DNA of 64,000 nt from Synergistaceae bacterium UBA6101 (GCA_002428495.1 DIWR01000009.1:58150-122149); one strand, 5' to 3'; positions 44,313 to 53,369 are shown, numbered from the stretch's first letter. Made by a program: numbers and translations. The notes: generated by a model from the sequence alone, not told the origin.

Positions 44313-45254
44313 CTACACTATGCCCTCCAGTTTATCCGCCCACCATTGAGCCAATTCAGCCCTTTGTTTCATAAAGATCTCGGGCGGATACTGTGGCTTG
44401 CCGTCTGCCGTAACTGCGTCAAGAAATATCTTTACAACAACAGCAACGTCTTTGATAGTAATTTCCTCGGGCCTGAATTCATGCTTCATGATGGCTTCAG
44501 CCGAATAACGCATGCCGAATGCTGTCTGGGTATCGCTTCCGACATCCATCGTCTTCATCGCACTTGCGAAAGCTGTATCCGGCAATACATTATTATCTCC
44601 GGCGGGGAAGAGGTATTGAGATCCCTTTGGCGGCAGGTCGAGACCCCGTATCCTGTCCAGAAGCTCTAATGCCTGGCGAGAGAGAGGAATAACGTGATCG
44701 GCCTGTTTGTCAGCCCTTTTCGAAGGGGTCAGCCATACCTTTCTCTCCAGACGGAACTCTTTCCACTTTGCGAAGCGGACATTTTTCGGTCTTGCGCATG
44801 TCAGCATGAGCAGCTGAAGTGCGCACATATTCCTCTGGCTTTTTTCGCTCTCTTTTGCCGTCTTGTAAATCCTGCGAAGCAGGTCAATATCATCCGAGGC
44901 CGCAAGATATTTCCTCTTTTTATCCTGATCCTCTATCACGACCTCCATGCTCCGCACATCCCTGCTGATATCGCTGCATATCGGGTCATATTTTGCACCG
45001 AACATATAGATCTCGGCGCAAATTCCTCTTACTCTTTTCGCTGTTTCGGGCGTGTCCTTGAGATTATCAAGCATCTGCAAGATTTTTTCAGGGTAAAACT
45101 TGTTAAAATATGTATTACCCATTATCGGCATAATATAGTCACAGAGCCACATGATGAGAGTTCCTCTGTGCTTGACATTCTGTACGTCCTTAAGTTTTTT
45201 TTGGGCCATCCATTCATTCGTCAATTTCTTAAACGTTATTCTTTTTACTGCCAT
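44313..45254 (-). CDS. Tyrosine-recombinase-like protein, catalytic residues degenerate
   Basis: 313 residues. P4-type recombinase fold: Arg I is kept in LTCARPKNVRFAKW, but the next box reads AFGMRYSAEAIMKHEF where active enzymes have HGxR, and no C-terminal nucleophile Tyr with GHxxxxxxxxxY is seen. The C-terminal QRAELAQWWADKLEG matches P4-type integrases. Probably an accessory or regulatory partner of the full recombinase encoded 20 bases upstream. ATG at 45254 with GGAGGAG. Confidence 0.7.
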   Translation of the reverse strand: MAVKRITFKKLTNEWMAQKKLKDVQNVKHRGTLIMWLCDYIMPIMGNTYFNKFYPEKILQMLDNLKDTPETAKRVRGICAEIYMFGAKYDPICSDISRDVRSMEVVIEDQDKKRKYLAASDDIDLLRRIYKTAKESEKSQRNMCALQLLMLTCARPKNVRFAKWKEFRLERKVWLTPSKRADKQADHVIPLSRQALELLDRIRGLDLPPKGSQYLFPAGDNNVLPDTAFASAMKTMDVGSDTQTAFGMRYSAEAIMKHEFRPEEITIKDVAVVVKIFLDAVTADGKPQYPPEIFMKQRAELAQWWADKLEGIV

Positions 45255-45274
45255 ATTGATCTCCTCCATCTGAT

Positions 45275-46720
45275 TTATGCGTAAGCCCGCTCAAGCAGGT
45301 CTACCGCCGATTTCTTCTGTTCGTCTGTCGCGTGAAGGTACAGTGACGTGGTCTTGATGTTGGCATGCCCCATAAGAGCCTGCAGTGTGGGTAACGGGAC
45401 GTTGCCGTTTGCCAACGTAGAGGCGAAAGTATGCCTTAGATCGTGCCACCTGAAATTCGATATCTCTGCGTCTTCCAGCAGGCTGGACCAACAGGTAGGT
45501 GCGCTGTTTGATATAGGCTGGTATGGGTCCTGGCAGGGGTACAGAACGTACTTTTCCAGATCCCTCGGAGCATCGGAAATCTCGTTCTGCATTTTCCACT
45601 TGGAAAGGACTTCGAGGAGAAAACTGTTGATGGGGGATAGGATGGCGTTTCCCGACTTTGACATTTCTCCCTGGAAAACAATGACCCTCTTTTCAAGGTC
45701 AATGTCACGCCACTTCAGACCTATCAGAGAGCCCTTTCTTGCGCCTGTGTGTAGAGCGAGACAGACCATGGGATACACGAAATCGTAGTATCCCTCTCCA
45801 ATGGGAGGACAATCCTTCTCTATGACGGGAAGTCCATTCTGCAGCCTGTACTTTCTCGTATAGCTTTTTTCATAGTTTTCTCTTTTGTCTCTTTTATCAG
45901 CCTCTCTTTTATCAAGAGCCGACATTAGTCTCTTTATTTCATCGTTGCTTAAACATCGTCTTCCGATACCGCTCCTTGCGCTTTCCCTCAGGTTTTCGTA
46001 CCCGTGAAGCTTATACTCGGGTATCAGGCCGACCCGGTAGGCCCAGTGGATCATTCCGCGGAAAGCGTTCACGTTCCTGTTCACGGTCTGGACAGTGACA
46101 TTCCTTGTCTGAATGGCATCTTCGCCCCAACACCTCAGGAGGTAGCAGGTTACTTCGGATACACGCAGAGGGAAGAAATCCTGGAAGTTCCCTGCTATCA
46201 TCTTCAATGTCAGGCGGTGGTTTAAAGCACTGCGAAGCTCCGGCAGGGGAGTGTCGGACTTGCTGAGCCTCTCCTGACTTTTCGGCACTTTCATCTTAAA
46301 TCTTTCGAATATCTCCGAAACCCGGAAGTCGAAGCCCTTGAATACCTGCGTTTTCATCCACTTCGGGCGGTTACCGGAAAATCTCTTCCCTTCATAGTCC
46401 TCAACGGTTTCACAGGTTGGCGTATTTCCGATATTCGCGCTTATGTCGATCCCCGCTGCCAGATCTTCAGTCAGTTCCGCAGCCTTTGCCCTGGCTTCCT
46501 TCAACGTGACCGTATCGCAGGCGGCGATCTGCAGCTGCCTCCTTATTTTCCTTTCGTCAAAGTAGACGTAGCAGTAGTTTAGGCTTCCTGACTTTTCCCG
46601 GATAACGCAAAGACCCTCCTGCCTGGAATCGATGTGGGTCATTTTCACGCTTTCGGGATTTTCTCTCATAGCTTTTAAAAGCTGGTTGATATATAATTGT
46701 TTGAGTTCAAAACGAGACAT
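45275..46720 (-). CDS. Tyrosine recombinase/integrase, right end of island
   Basis: 481 residues. N-terminal DUF4102-like arm-binding domain (GSLNYCYVYFDERKIRRQLQI...EARAKAAEL), core-binding domain, then the catalytic domain: HTGARKGSLIGLKW (Arg I), RWHDLRHTFAS, GHANIKTTSLYLHA (Tyr nucleophile). All catalytic residues are present. ATG at 46720 with GGGGGG upstream. The gene starts about 245 bases inside attR and points into the island. Confidence 0.9.
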   Translation of the reverse strand: MSRFELKQLYINQLLKAMRENPESVKMTHIDSRQEGLCVIREKSGSLNYCYVYFDERKIRRQLQIAACDTVTLKEARAKAAELTEDLAAGIDISANIGNTPTCETVEDYEGKRFSGNRPKWMKTQVFKGFDFRVSEIFERFKMKVPKSQERLSKSDTPLPELRSALNHRLTLKMIAGNFQDFFPLRVSEVTCYLLRCWGEDAIQTRNVTVQTVNRNVNAFRGMIHWAYRVGLIPEYKLHGYENLRESARSGIGRRCLSNDEIKRLMSALDKREADKRDKRENYEKSYTRKYRLQNGLPVIEKDCPPIGEGYYDFVYPMVCLALHTGARKGSLIGLKWRDIDLEKRVIVFQGEMSKSGNAILSPINSFLLEVLSKWKMQNEISDAPRDLEKYVLYPCQDPYQPISNSAPTCWSSLLEDAEISNFRWHDLRHTFASTLANGNVPLPTLQALMGHANIKTTSLYLHATDEQKKSAVDLLERAYA

Positions 46721-46964
46721 ACGTATCCCCCCTTTTAATATAGTGAAATACATACTATTGGACTACATGGCAAAAATCGCAGAAAAGCATCGCCAAGGAT
46801 TTAAAATATTATCTAGTTACATAGGTGATGTGTGATAGGGGAGTATTATTCAGTAATAAGCGGGTTTTGTGTTTCATATATACAAATAGTAACACGTTTT
46901 TCTGACCTATAATTTGACTTTTTCCTGTTTATGGAAACGGTCAAATATTTACCCAGAGTTTACT
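46721..46964. other. Right end of island
   Basis: AT-rich, no gene. Contains GGAAACGGTCAA at 46933-46944, the inverse of the left-end 12-mer TTGACCGTTTCC, a candidate integrase arm site. Confidence 0.4.
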
Positions 46965-47011
46965 TTGACACGGAAGAGGTCAGAAGTTCAATTCTTCTAT
47001 CGCCCACCATA
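46965..47011 (+). repeat. attR: 3' half of tRNA-Val
   Basis: Exact copy of 9253-9299. It begins within the anticodon loop, so it is a tRNA fragment without acceptor 5' strand or D arm, not a working tRNA. Confidence 0.9.
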
Positions 47012-47021
47012 TTTGTAAACC

Positions 47022-47048
47022 TCGGACGAGCTTCGGCTCGTCCTTTTT
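47022..47048 (+). terminator. Terminator next to attR
   Basis: GGACGAG/CTCGTCC with a CTTCGG-type loop and a T run. By position this is the original terminator of the host tRNA-Val. Confidence 0.8.
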
Positions 47049-47091
47049 TATGGTTTTTTCCCGAAGCGGGCAAAAAATGAACCGAACGAAA

Positions 47092-47207
47092 GTAAGCGTC
47101 AAACCATCCGTACCTGTCCCAAATAATATTAAACGTCTAAACTCCCTCCGTAACTTAACGGCAGGGGGTAGTTTTTATGTTTGATCACAGCGGCAAGCAG
47201 ATTTATC
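47092..47207 (+). mobile_element. IS66-type end fragment 1
   Basis: Begins GTAAGCGTCAAACCATCCGT, an IS66 terminal inverted repeat, and carries the first dozen codons of an IS66 TnpB (MFDHSGKQIYR) before being cut by a second copy of the same end at 47208. It sits directly at the limit of the att-flank similarity. Confidence 0.75.
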
Positions 47208-47640
47208 GTAAGCGTCAAACCATCCGTACCTGTGCGGAATAATATTCTTCATCTAAAGTCTCCCCAGCAAGTTACCGTGAGGGGGAGATTTTATGTTTGA
47301 TCACCGGGGCAAACAGATTTATCTTATCTGCGGCTCTACGGATATGCGCAAGGGAACAGACGGCCTGTCCGCTATTGTGAACCTTCAGCATATCTGCGAT
47401 TCTTATGAGTCTGCAATGTTCATCTTCTGCAACCGCAGCCGCAGCCGCAACAGGGTAAAGATCCTGGAGTGGGGTAACGACGGTTTCTGGCTCTATCAGA
47501 AGCGTCTTGAGAAGGGGACCTTCCCTTGGACTAAAGATGGGGACATGAGGGTTCTTCCCGTTTGCAGACGGGTCATATATCATATAAGAAAAAATTAACG
47601 GCGGTGTCTTCACTTCCGCTCTTGATGATGCGGGCGAAGG
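47208..47640 (+). mobile_element. IS66-type end fragment 2 with tnpB
   Basis: Starts with the same terminal repeat as 47092 and contains most of tnpB, but no tnpC transposase follows. The right end is not identifiable. Two stacked left ends mean one IS66 copy landed in another, or a recombination deleted the rest. Confidence 0.7.
47293..47598 (+). pseudogene. IS66 family TnpB, truncated/degenerate
   Basis: 101 residues reading GKQIYLICGSTDMRKGTDGL, then SAMFIFCNRS with an SRSRN expansion, then VKILEWGNDGFWLYQKRLEKG. This matches IS66 TnpB (Orf2), usually 110-120 residues; the C-terminus departs from the family at the end. Without tnpC the element cannot move alone. Confidence 0.75.
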
Positions 47641-47712
47641 ACTTACGAAGTAGATCGCGGCCTTGATCAGGGCCGCGGCCGAACAGATCCCTATAGATGG
47701 GAGGCATGTTTA

Positions 47713-49905
47713 ATGTATGCGCTTACAGTCAACGGACAGCATGTTGAGTCGGATGAAAACCGCAGGCTGATAGATTTTTTGAGGGATGACCTCCGTTTGA
47801 CCTCAGTTAAAAACGGCTGCGGCGAGGGGGCATGCGGAACCTGCATGGTGCTGATAGACGGCAGGGCATCAAAGGCATGCGTCTGGCAGCTGAAGGACCT
47901 TGGGGGCAAAAATATTATCACGGTGGAGGGGCTCAACAGCAGGGAGAAGGAAGTCTATCCCTATGCCTTTGCCAGTGCCGGAGCAGTGCAGTGCGGCTTC
48001 TGCATACCTGGCATGGTCATAAGCGCCAAGGGGCTCATCGACTCCGTCCCCGACCCTGTGCCCGAGCAGGTCAGGGATGCGATAAAGAACAATATATGCC
48101 GCTGCACAGGATATAAAAAGATAGAAGAGGCAATATTGCTTGCCGCAAAGATGTTCCGCGGAAACATCCCCGTTCCGGACTGCCGTTTTACGGGAGCACT
48201 GGGAGAGAGCATGCCGCGTATCGATGCCGCAGCAAAAGTGCTCGGCATCGCCGAGTATGCGGCCGACAAACACATCGAAGGCATGCTGTACGGCTCCGCG
48301 CTCCGCACAGCATACCCGCGCGCGGTGATAAAATCGATAGACACGTCAGAGGCAAAGGCGCTTCCGGGAGTTGTAGGAGTATTCACTGCTGCCGATCTTC
48401 CGGGAAAACAGAAGACAGGGCACATTGTCAAGGACTGGGATGTGCTCATTCCCGCCGGCAAATGCACCCACTATATCGGTGACGCGCTTGCGCTTTTAGC
48501 GGCAGAGACGCATGAGATACTGGAGAAGGCAAAGAAGCTCATCAAGGTTGAATATGAAGTTCTTAAACCATTGACATGTCCGGCCGAATCGCTTGCGGAG
48601 GGCGCGCCGCTCGTTCACGCAAACGGCAATATAGTATCGCGCGAACACCTTATCAGAGGCGATGCGGAAGCTGTAACAGCCAAATCCAGACATGTCGTCA
48701 CAAACCACTACAGCCTGCCCTTTACCGAACACGCATTTCTTGAGCCGGAGACGGCAGTAGCGCTTATCGAGGACGGCGATGTCGTTAGGATCAATTCCGG
48801 CGACCAGGGAGTGTACCAGACTCTTAAGGAGTGTTCGGAGGCGCTCGGGCTGCCGCACAACAAGGTCCGTGTCACAGCCGAGACTGTGGGCGGCGGATTT
48901 GGCGGCAAAGTGGACATGAGCGTCCAGCACCATGCCGCGATCCTTGCTTACCTTACAAAGCGTCCCGTTAAGTTCTCGCTCTCAAGGGCGGAGAGCCTGA
49001 GGGTACACCCCAAGCGTCACGCGATGGAGATCGATATGACGACAGCCTGCGATGAAAACGGTAATTTGACGGCGATGAAGGCCGTTATCATATCCGACGC
49101 GGGGGCATACGCGTCAGTGAGCGCGCCTGTCCTCCAGCGCGTTTGTATCCATGCAGCCGGGCCTTACAACATCAGGATATAGATATCGCCGGCACTGCCG
49201 TCTATACGAACAATCCGCCTACAGGGGCGTTTCGCGGTTTTGGCGTGCCGCAGAGTTGTTTTGCCGTGGAGTGCAACATCAACATGCTCGCGGAGCTCGC
49301 AGGGATATCGCCGTGGGAGATCCGTTTCCTGAACGCAATAAGGCCGGGGCAGATCCTTCCTAACGGACAGATCGCAGACGACACGACGGCGCTTGAGGCG
49401 ACGCTTCTTTCCGTCAAAGAAGAGTACGACCGCAATCCAAAGGCCGGAATAGCCTGCGCTATGAAAAGTGCCGGACTCGGGTGCGGTGTCCCGGATTTCG
49501 GTCGCTGCAGGCTCAGGGTCAAAAATGGGATCGTACATATCGCCACCAGCGCCGCCTGCGTCGGCCAGGGCCTGGGTACTGTCCTGACAGAGATGGTATG
49601 CGACGTAACGGGAATTTTGCCGGAATTTGTCATACATGATGCAGCCGACACGTTCTATACTCCGGATTCAGGCAACACATCAGCGTCGCGCCAGACAATC
49701 ATCACGGGCGAAGCCGCAATAAGAGCCGCCATGCAGCTTAAAACCGCCCTTGAAGCCAAAACCCTGGCGGAGCTGGAGGGCAGTGAATACTACGCGGAAT
49801 TTGAAAACGTGACGGATAAAACGGGCTCAGACAAACCGCATCCCGTCAGCTGCATCTCCTACAGTTACGCGACACAGATGGCCATCCTCGGAGAAGACGG
49901 CATCA
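47713..49905 (+). pseudogene. Molybdenum hydroxylase (xanthine dehydrogenase-like, selenium-dependent type), frameshifted and truncated
   Basis: Frame 1 (47713-49182): two [2Fe-2S] domains (CGEGACGTCMV; CGFCIPGM...CRCTGY) fused to the start of the molybdopterin domain (RIDAAAKVLGIAEYAAD...GGGFGGKVDMS). At about 49173 one base is missing; the protein continues in another frame (DIDIAGTAVYTNNPPTGAFR) to about 49905 and then ends, some 200-250 residues short. This single-chain layout is that of selenium-dependent molybdenum hydroxylases. RBS GGGAGG is good, so loss is recent. Confidence 0.82.
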
Positions 49906-50682
49906 AACTGACGTTGGGATCTCTCCAACCCCGTTCAATATAAGGCGCGGCCTATAGGGATATTTTTCCATGTTCTCACGTGAGGTAACCCCGCTCAACA
50001 CAAGAATGGTATCTAAACCGCTCTCAATTCCGGCTATTATATCTGTGTCCATCCTGTCGCCTATAATGGCTGTTTCCTGAGAATGAACGTTCAGTATCTG
50101 CAGGCCGGTCCTCATTATAAGAGGGTTAGGTTTTCCAACGTAATATGCACTCTTTCCAGTTGCGGCTTCTATAGGAGCAACCAGAGACCTGCATGCAGGA
50201 ACGATGCCGTCCTCTGTCAGTGTGGTAAGGTCAGTATTTGTGCCGATCAGTTTGGAGCCGTTTAAGACAAGTTTTACTGCATGACATATATTTTCATAGT
50301 TATAAGTTCTTGTTTCCCCAACTACGACGTAATCAGGGTCAAGGTTGTTTATTGAAATGCCGGCATCATAAAGAGCATTGAAAAGCCCAGGCTCGCCTAT
50401 AACGAAAGCACTGCAGCCGGGATACTGGCTCTTAAGGAACTTAGCGGTTGCCAAAGCACTCGTGTAATAATGGCGTTCATCCACATCAAGTCCCATTCGT
50501 TTAAGTTTCTGCTGCAGGTCTTTTGGAGATTTACCGCTGCCGTTGGTGAGAAATAAATATTTTTTGTTCTCACGTTTGAGCCATTCGACAAATTCTTTGG
50601 CACCCGGAAGAAGTTTATCTCCGTGGTAAATTACACCGTCCATGTCGCAGATAAAACCTTTTTTTTCCCTGAGAGATTCCAT
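49903..50682 (-). CDS. HAD-IIA hydrolase (NagD-like phosphatase)
   Basis: 259 residues. Motif I FICDMDGVIYHG, motif II FLTNGSGKS, motif III Lys in YYVGKPNPLIM and motif IV IIGDRMDTDIIAG. Acts on small phosphorylated metabolites in the cytoplasm. ATG at 50682 with AAAGGAG upstream. Its end abuts the broken hydroxylase, so that gene lost its 3' part where this one begins. Confidence 0.92.
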   Translation of the reverse strand: MESLREKKGFICDMDGVIYHGDKLLPGAKEFVEWLKRENKKYLFLTNGSGKSPKDLQQKLKRMGLDVDERHYYTSALATAKFLKSQYPGCSAFVIGEPGLFNALYDAGISINNLDPDYVVVGETRTYNYENICHAVKLVLNGSKLIGTNTDLTTLTEDGIVPACRSLVAPIEAATGKSAYYVGKPNPLIMRTGLQILNVHSQETAIIGDRMDTDIIAGIESGLDTILVLSGVTSRENMEKYPYRPRLILNGVGEIPTSV

Positions 50683-51279
50683 TTTTTCTCCTTTCATACG
50701 TTTATTGCTCAACAATTCATTTACAGCTTCATTCTATATGTATATACGTAAAGAGGCAGTTAATCCAAAGTTAAGAAAAGGTAAAAATCATCTCAAATGG
50801 TTAGGTCCAATAGCCCGAAATCAGTCCGTTATCGTTGCGATCGCAATTGTAACATTATCCTGGTATTTGGTATCCTTTTGAAGTGTTCCTTATGTCTGAT
50901 TTAAGTTTTAACGATGCAAGATGGAGAACTCTAAATGGGGCGGGCCTTTATAATTGACATAAAGTGATATATTTGTATCATTGGTGCAGTGATCAGAAGA
51001 TCTGAAGAAGATATGAAAGTTAAAGATCAACTGAGAAAAAAGAATGAAAAGACATAAAGAATTACTGATTTGTGATTTATGTGGACCGGAACCATCTGAA
51101 GTTTTTTGCGGCCTCCTGTTACCAACAGAGGTATTACGGGAGCCGGGCATTTTGTTGATTGTGTAGGTCTGGCCCCTCTGTGACCTGACCCCTCTGTGAC
51201 CCCATTGACTGCCTGACACCTACCGAAAGCAGAATGTACACCAACATTATGGAGTTGACTTTATAAGGAAGGTAAGAGG
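50683..51279. other. Gap with PP2C fragment and short tandem repeat
   Basis: 600 bases. Holds the PP2C C-terminal remnant (50821-50890), a possible promoter TTGACATAAAG near 50955, and a 14-base sequence CCCCTCTGTGACC repeated at 51173 and 51189. No intact gene seen. Confidence 0.45.
50821..50890 (-). pseudogene. C-terminal fragment of a PP2C phosphatase
   Basis: Reads GTLQKDTKYQDNVTIAIAT-ITD and stop. It matches the last residues of the island phosphatase at 26351 (ATLEKDVAYQDNVTIAIAT-AKE), also at the DNA level (CGTTGCGATCGCAAT shared). Confidence 0.65.
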
Positions 51280-52206
51280 ATGAGTGTTCGAGAACAACTG
51301 TTACTTGCCGATCCCGCTGCGGTCGTCGAACGTATCACAACGTTCCTGATAGATCAGGTGCGCGGGCAGAACCGTGATGGAGCGATCCTCGGCCTCAGTG
51401 GCGGTGTCGACTCAGCGCTGGACGCATGCCTCGCAGTCAAAGCGCTGGGTCCCTCCCGGGTCTCCCTGCTCTTCCTGCCCGAACGGGACAGCAGTCCACA
51501 AAGTAGAGCAGACGCGGTCCGTGTGGCAACCATCCTCGGCGTTCCGTTGCAGAGCGTCAGCATCACACCGCTTCTGCGGGCAGTGGGCGCATACCGCCTA
51601 GAGCCGCCTGCCCGTTTTATTCCACGCACCTTTCAGGAACGGTATGTCGAAAAGCGCTATCGCGCGCTGCAGGAAGGCCAGCCTTCCACGTTCCTGCGGA
51701 CGCTCCGTGGCGGCGACGGGGTCGAGGAACTGCGCCGAAGCAATGCCTACCTGCATATCAAGCATCGCCTGCGCATGGTCATGTGGTACTACTGGGGGGA
51801 ACTGCGTAATCAGATGATCATTGGCAACTGCAACCTGACGGAGAAGATGATCGGCTATTTTATCCGCTACGGAGACAGCGGCTCCGATGTCGATCTCATC
51901 GCCGGCCTGTACAAGACGCAGGTCTGGCAGCTGGCCAGTTTCGTCGGGGTCCCCGAGGAGATCGTCCAGAAAGCTCCTTCACCCGACATAGCTCCGGGCA
52001 TGACCGATGAATTCGCGTTGCAGATGCACTACGAGGTGCTGGACCAGATACTGTGGGGCCTTGCGCATGCTGTGGATCCAGTGGTCATCGAGGACGAGAC
52101 GGGAGCAACCGCACAGCAACTTGCCTACGTGCAGGAACTTGTGCGCCTGTCGGCTCCGATGCGGACACTGCCGCCCTCACCGGATCTGACCGACCTGGTG
52201 TCCTGA
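51280..52206 (+). CDS. nadE: NH3-dependent NAD+ synthetase
   Basis: 308 residues. Amidates nicotinic acid adenine dinucleotide to NAD+. P-loop GLSGGVDSALDACLAVKA, then NCNLTEKMIGYFIRYGDSGSDVDLIAGLYKTQVW and KAPSPDI..GMTDE, the family's substrate-binding parts; no glutaminase domain. Codon use is markedly G+C-rich (many CTG, GCG, CGC) compared with both sides, pointing to transfer from another lineage. GGAAGG precedes the ATG. Confidence 0.9.
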   Translation: MSVREQLLLADPAAVVERITTFLIDQVRGQNRDGAILGLSGGVDSALDACLAVKALGPSRVSLLFLPERDSSPQSRADAVRVATILGVPLQSVSITPLLRAVGAYRLEPPARFIPRTFQERYVEKRYRALQEGQPSTFLRTLRGGDGVEELRRSNAYLHIKHRLRMVMWYYWGELRNQMIIGNCNLTEKMIGYFIRYGDSGSDVDLIAGLYKTQVWQLASFVGVPEEIVQKAPSPDIAPGMTDEFALQMHYEVLDQILWGLAHAVDPVVIEDETGATAQQLAYVQELVRLSAPMRTLPPSPDLTDLVS

Positions 52207-52371
52207 AACGAGATCGATCTGTCGGAATGTGATCCCCACACGCTTGATGACGATGTTACTCGTTTTGGGGCGCAGCACCTTCTGATCGACATCCCGCTCC
52301 TTTGCCCGGGCGGTCTGCTCCTCTGCCGAAGTACCCCCCTGATCGATCCGGCGTAGACCGCCCCATCAACG

Positions 52372-52500
52372 GATGGCATTTTGCTTGACCGGTCAGCACA
52401 TCCATGACGATCAACGCTCCCGCGGCTGTCCTGCCGGCGATGTACATTGCACTTGCGCGGCGGAGAGGCATTAGTGCAGACAAGCTGAATAGCACGTTGT
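52372..52500 (+). pseudogene. Fragment of methylmalonyl-CoA mutase large subunit
   Basis: After one frame change it reads DGILLDR then VSTSMTINAPAAVLPAMYIA and LARRRGISADKL, the well-conserved substrate-site region of acyl-CoA mutases. Sequence before and after does not match. G+C-rich like nadE, so both may come from one donor. Confidence 0.6.
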
Positions 52501-52665
52501 ACAGTCGATATGACAAAAGCGAACACATATCCGTGAGGAAGAGATATTCGAGATAATGGAATGCAGGAGTGTCGCGCGTCTTTCGACCATATTCTGTTCC
52601 CAGTTCGACACAACAGAATGGCTGGGACGGACCTGCAACGACCTTCTTGGAGAAAGCCTCCTCGA

Positions 52666-52800
52666 CAGGATAGTCCATTGTTCATACAAAATAGTGGTTG
52701 GCGGCGAATCCATGAGGAAACGCCAAGGTATTAAGGGCTGACAAAAAGGACTAATACCTTCGCACGGGGAGAACCATCCCCGTGCGACTAAAGGAAGCTG
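52666..52800 (+). repeat. 135-bp dispersed structured repeat, copy 1
   Basis: Same length and nearly the same sequence as 56462-56596, same orientation. Holds three stem candidates: GGCG..CGCC, AAGGTATTA/TAATACCTT and CGCACGGGGA/TCCCCGTGCG. Confidence 0.85.
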
Positions 52801-53022
52801 GCTCACGCCCAACGGAACAGTCGACTCATTTCAACGTAATATGCAGTTTAACCTTACCTGTTACCAGATTCTCTATAGCATATCCTGCAAAATCAGTTGA
52901 TTCCTCCGCGGTGCTGAATGGTGAAGCATAGCATAGTCCAAATTATGCAAGTCGGATGCTTCTTCGCAATCAGCAGACCAGGCTGCAAATATTTTTCCAT
53001 ACTCCCTCTTAAAAATAGATTA

Positions 53023-53051
53023 TTGACTTTTACATATTTATATCATAATAT
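53023..53051 (+). promoter_or_regulatory. arsR promoter with overlapping dyad
   Basis: TTGACT (53023-53028), 17-base spacer, TAATAT (53046-53051). An imperfect palindrome ATATTTATAT-N-ATAATATATGAATAT covers the -10 box, fitting repression by the ArsR encoded next. Confidence 0.7.
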
Positions 53052-53090
53052 ATGAATATTAAGATATTTATATCGAAAGTTGGTGCTTTA

Positions 53091-53369
53091 ATGGATCGCG
53101 ATTTTGAGAAGTTTAACGAAACAGCAGAGCTTCTGAAGGTTTTGGCTCACCCTGTGCGTCTTTGCATTGTAAAAGGATTGTTAAGCAAAGGTGAATGTAA
53201 CGTTTCTTACATGCAGTCATGCCTCCATGAACCGCAATCCACAATTTCACAGCATCTTCAAAAATTAAAAGCAGCGGGTGTCATAACAGGCGCACGGAAT
53301 GGGAAGGAAATCAAATACAGGGTAAGCGATAACCGGATTGAAGCATTAATAACAGCATTATTTTTATAG
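53091..53369 (+). CDS. ArsR-family repressor of sulfur-transport operon
   Basis: 92 residues, winged helix: LLKVLAHPVRLCIVKGLL and the recognition helix QSTISQHLQKLKAAGVI. GECNVSYMQSC has two Cys but not the CxC of arsenic sensors, so a sulfide or persulfide sensing role like that of BigR/SqrR is possible. An upstream ATG at 53052 lies before the predicted transcription start, so I take the ATG at 53091. The transporter genes start 22 bases after the stop. Confidence 0.83.
   Translation: MDRDFEKFNETAELLKVLAHPVRLCIVKGLLSKGECNVSYMQSCLHEPQSTISQHLQKLKAAGVITGARNGKEIKYRVSDNRIEALITALFL

Larger units (their letters stand above)
9253..47011. mobile_element. Integrated genomic island in tRNA-Val(GAC), about 37.7 kb
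   Basis: The 47 bases from the anticodon loop through the CCA and the next three bases (9253-9299) recur without mismatch at 46965-47011; imperfect similarity goes on about 80 bases further on both sides. The span carries tyrosine recombinases near each end, a mobilisation gene with oriT, restriction-modification, toxin-antitoxin remains, metalloid resistance and transporters. It lacks visible conjugation (T4SS) genes, so it reads as an integrative mobilisable element or a composite of several. Two integrase sets and decayed duplicate ends point to more than one insertion event. Confidence 0.88.
52207..53090. other. Scar region after nadE
   Basis: 880 bases without intact genes. The first ~450 share the high G+C of nadE and include a mutase fragment (52372-52500). 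Then comes the first 135-bp dispersed repeat (52666-52800). On the minus strand at 52826-52908 a frame ends GYAIENLVTGKVKLHITLK-stop, probably another gene end I cannot name. The arsR promoter closes the region. Confidence 0.5.

Noticed and set aside
46965..47011. A second tRNA gene
   Set aside because: Only the 3' half is present; no 5' acceptor strand or D arm precedes it.
49180..49182. Stop in the hydroxylase read as recoding
   Set aside because: The stop is TAG and the frame changes there; a one-base deletion explains it.
52666..52800. Assignment of the 135-bp repeat to a known riboswitch class
   Set aside because: I compared it by eye with fluoride and c-di-GMP riboswitch patterns; the conserved cores do not fit.
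52826..52908. Minus-strand frame ending ENLVTGKVKLHITLK
   Set aside because: Looks like a gene end, maybe of a dehydrogenase, but too short to assign.
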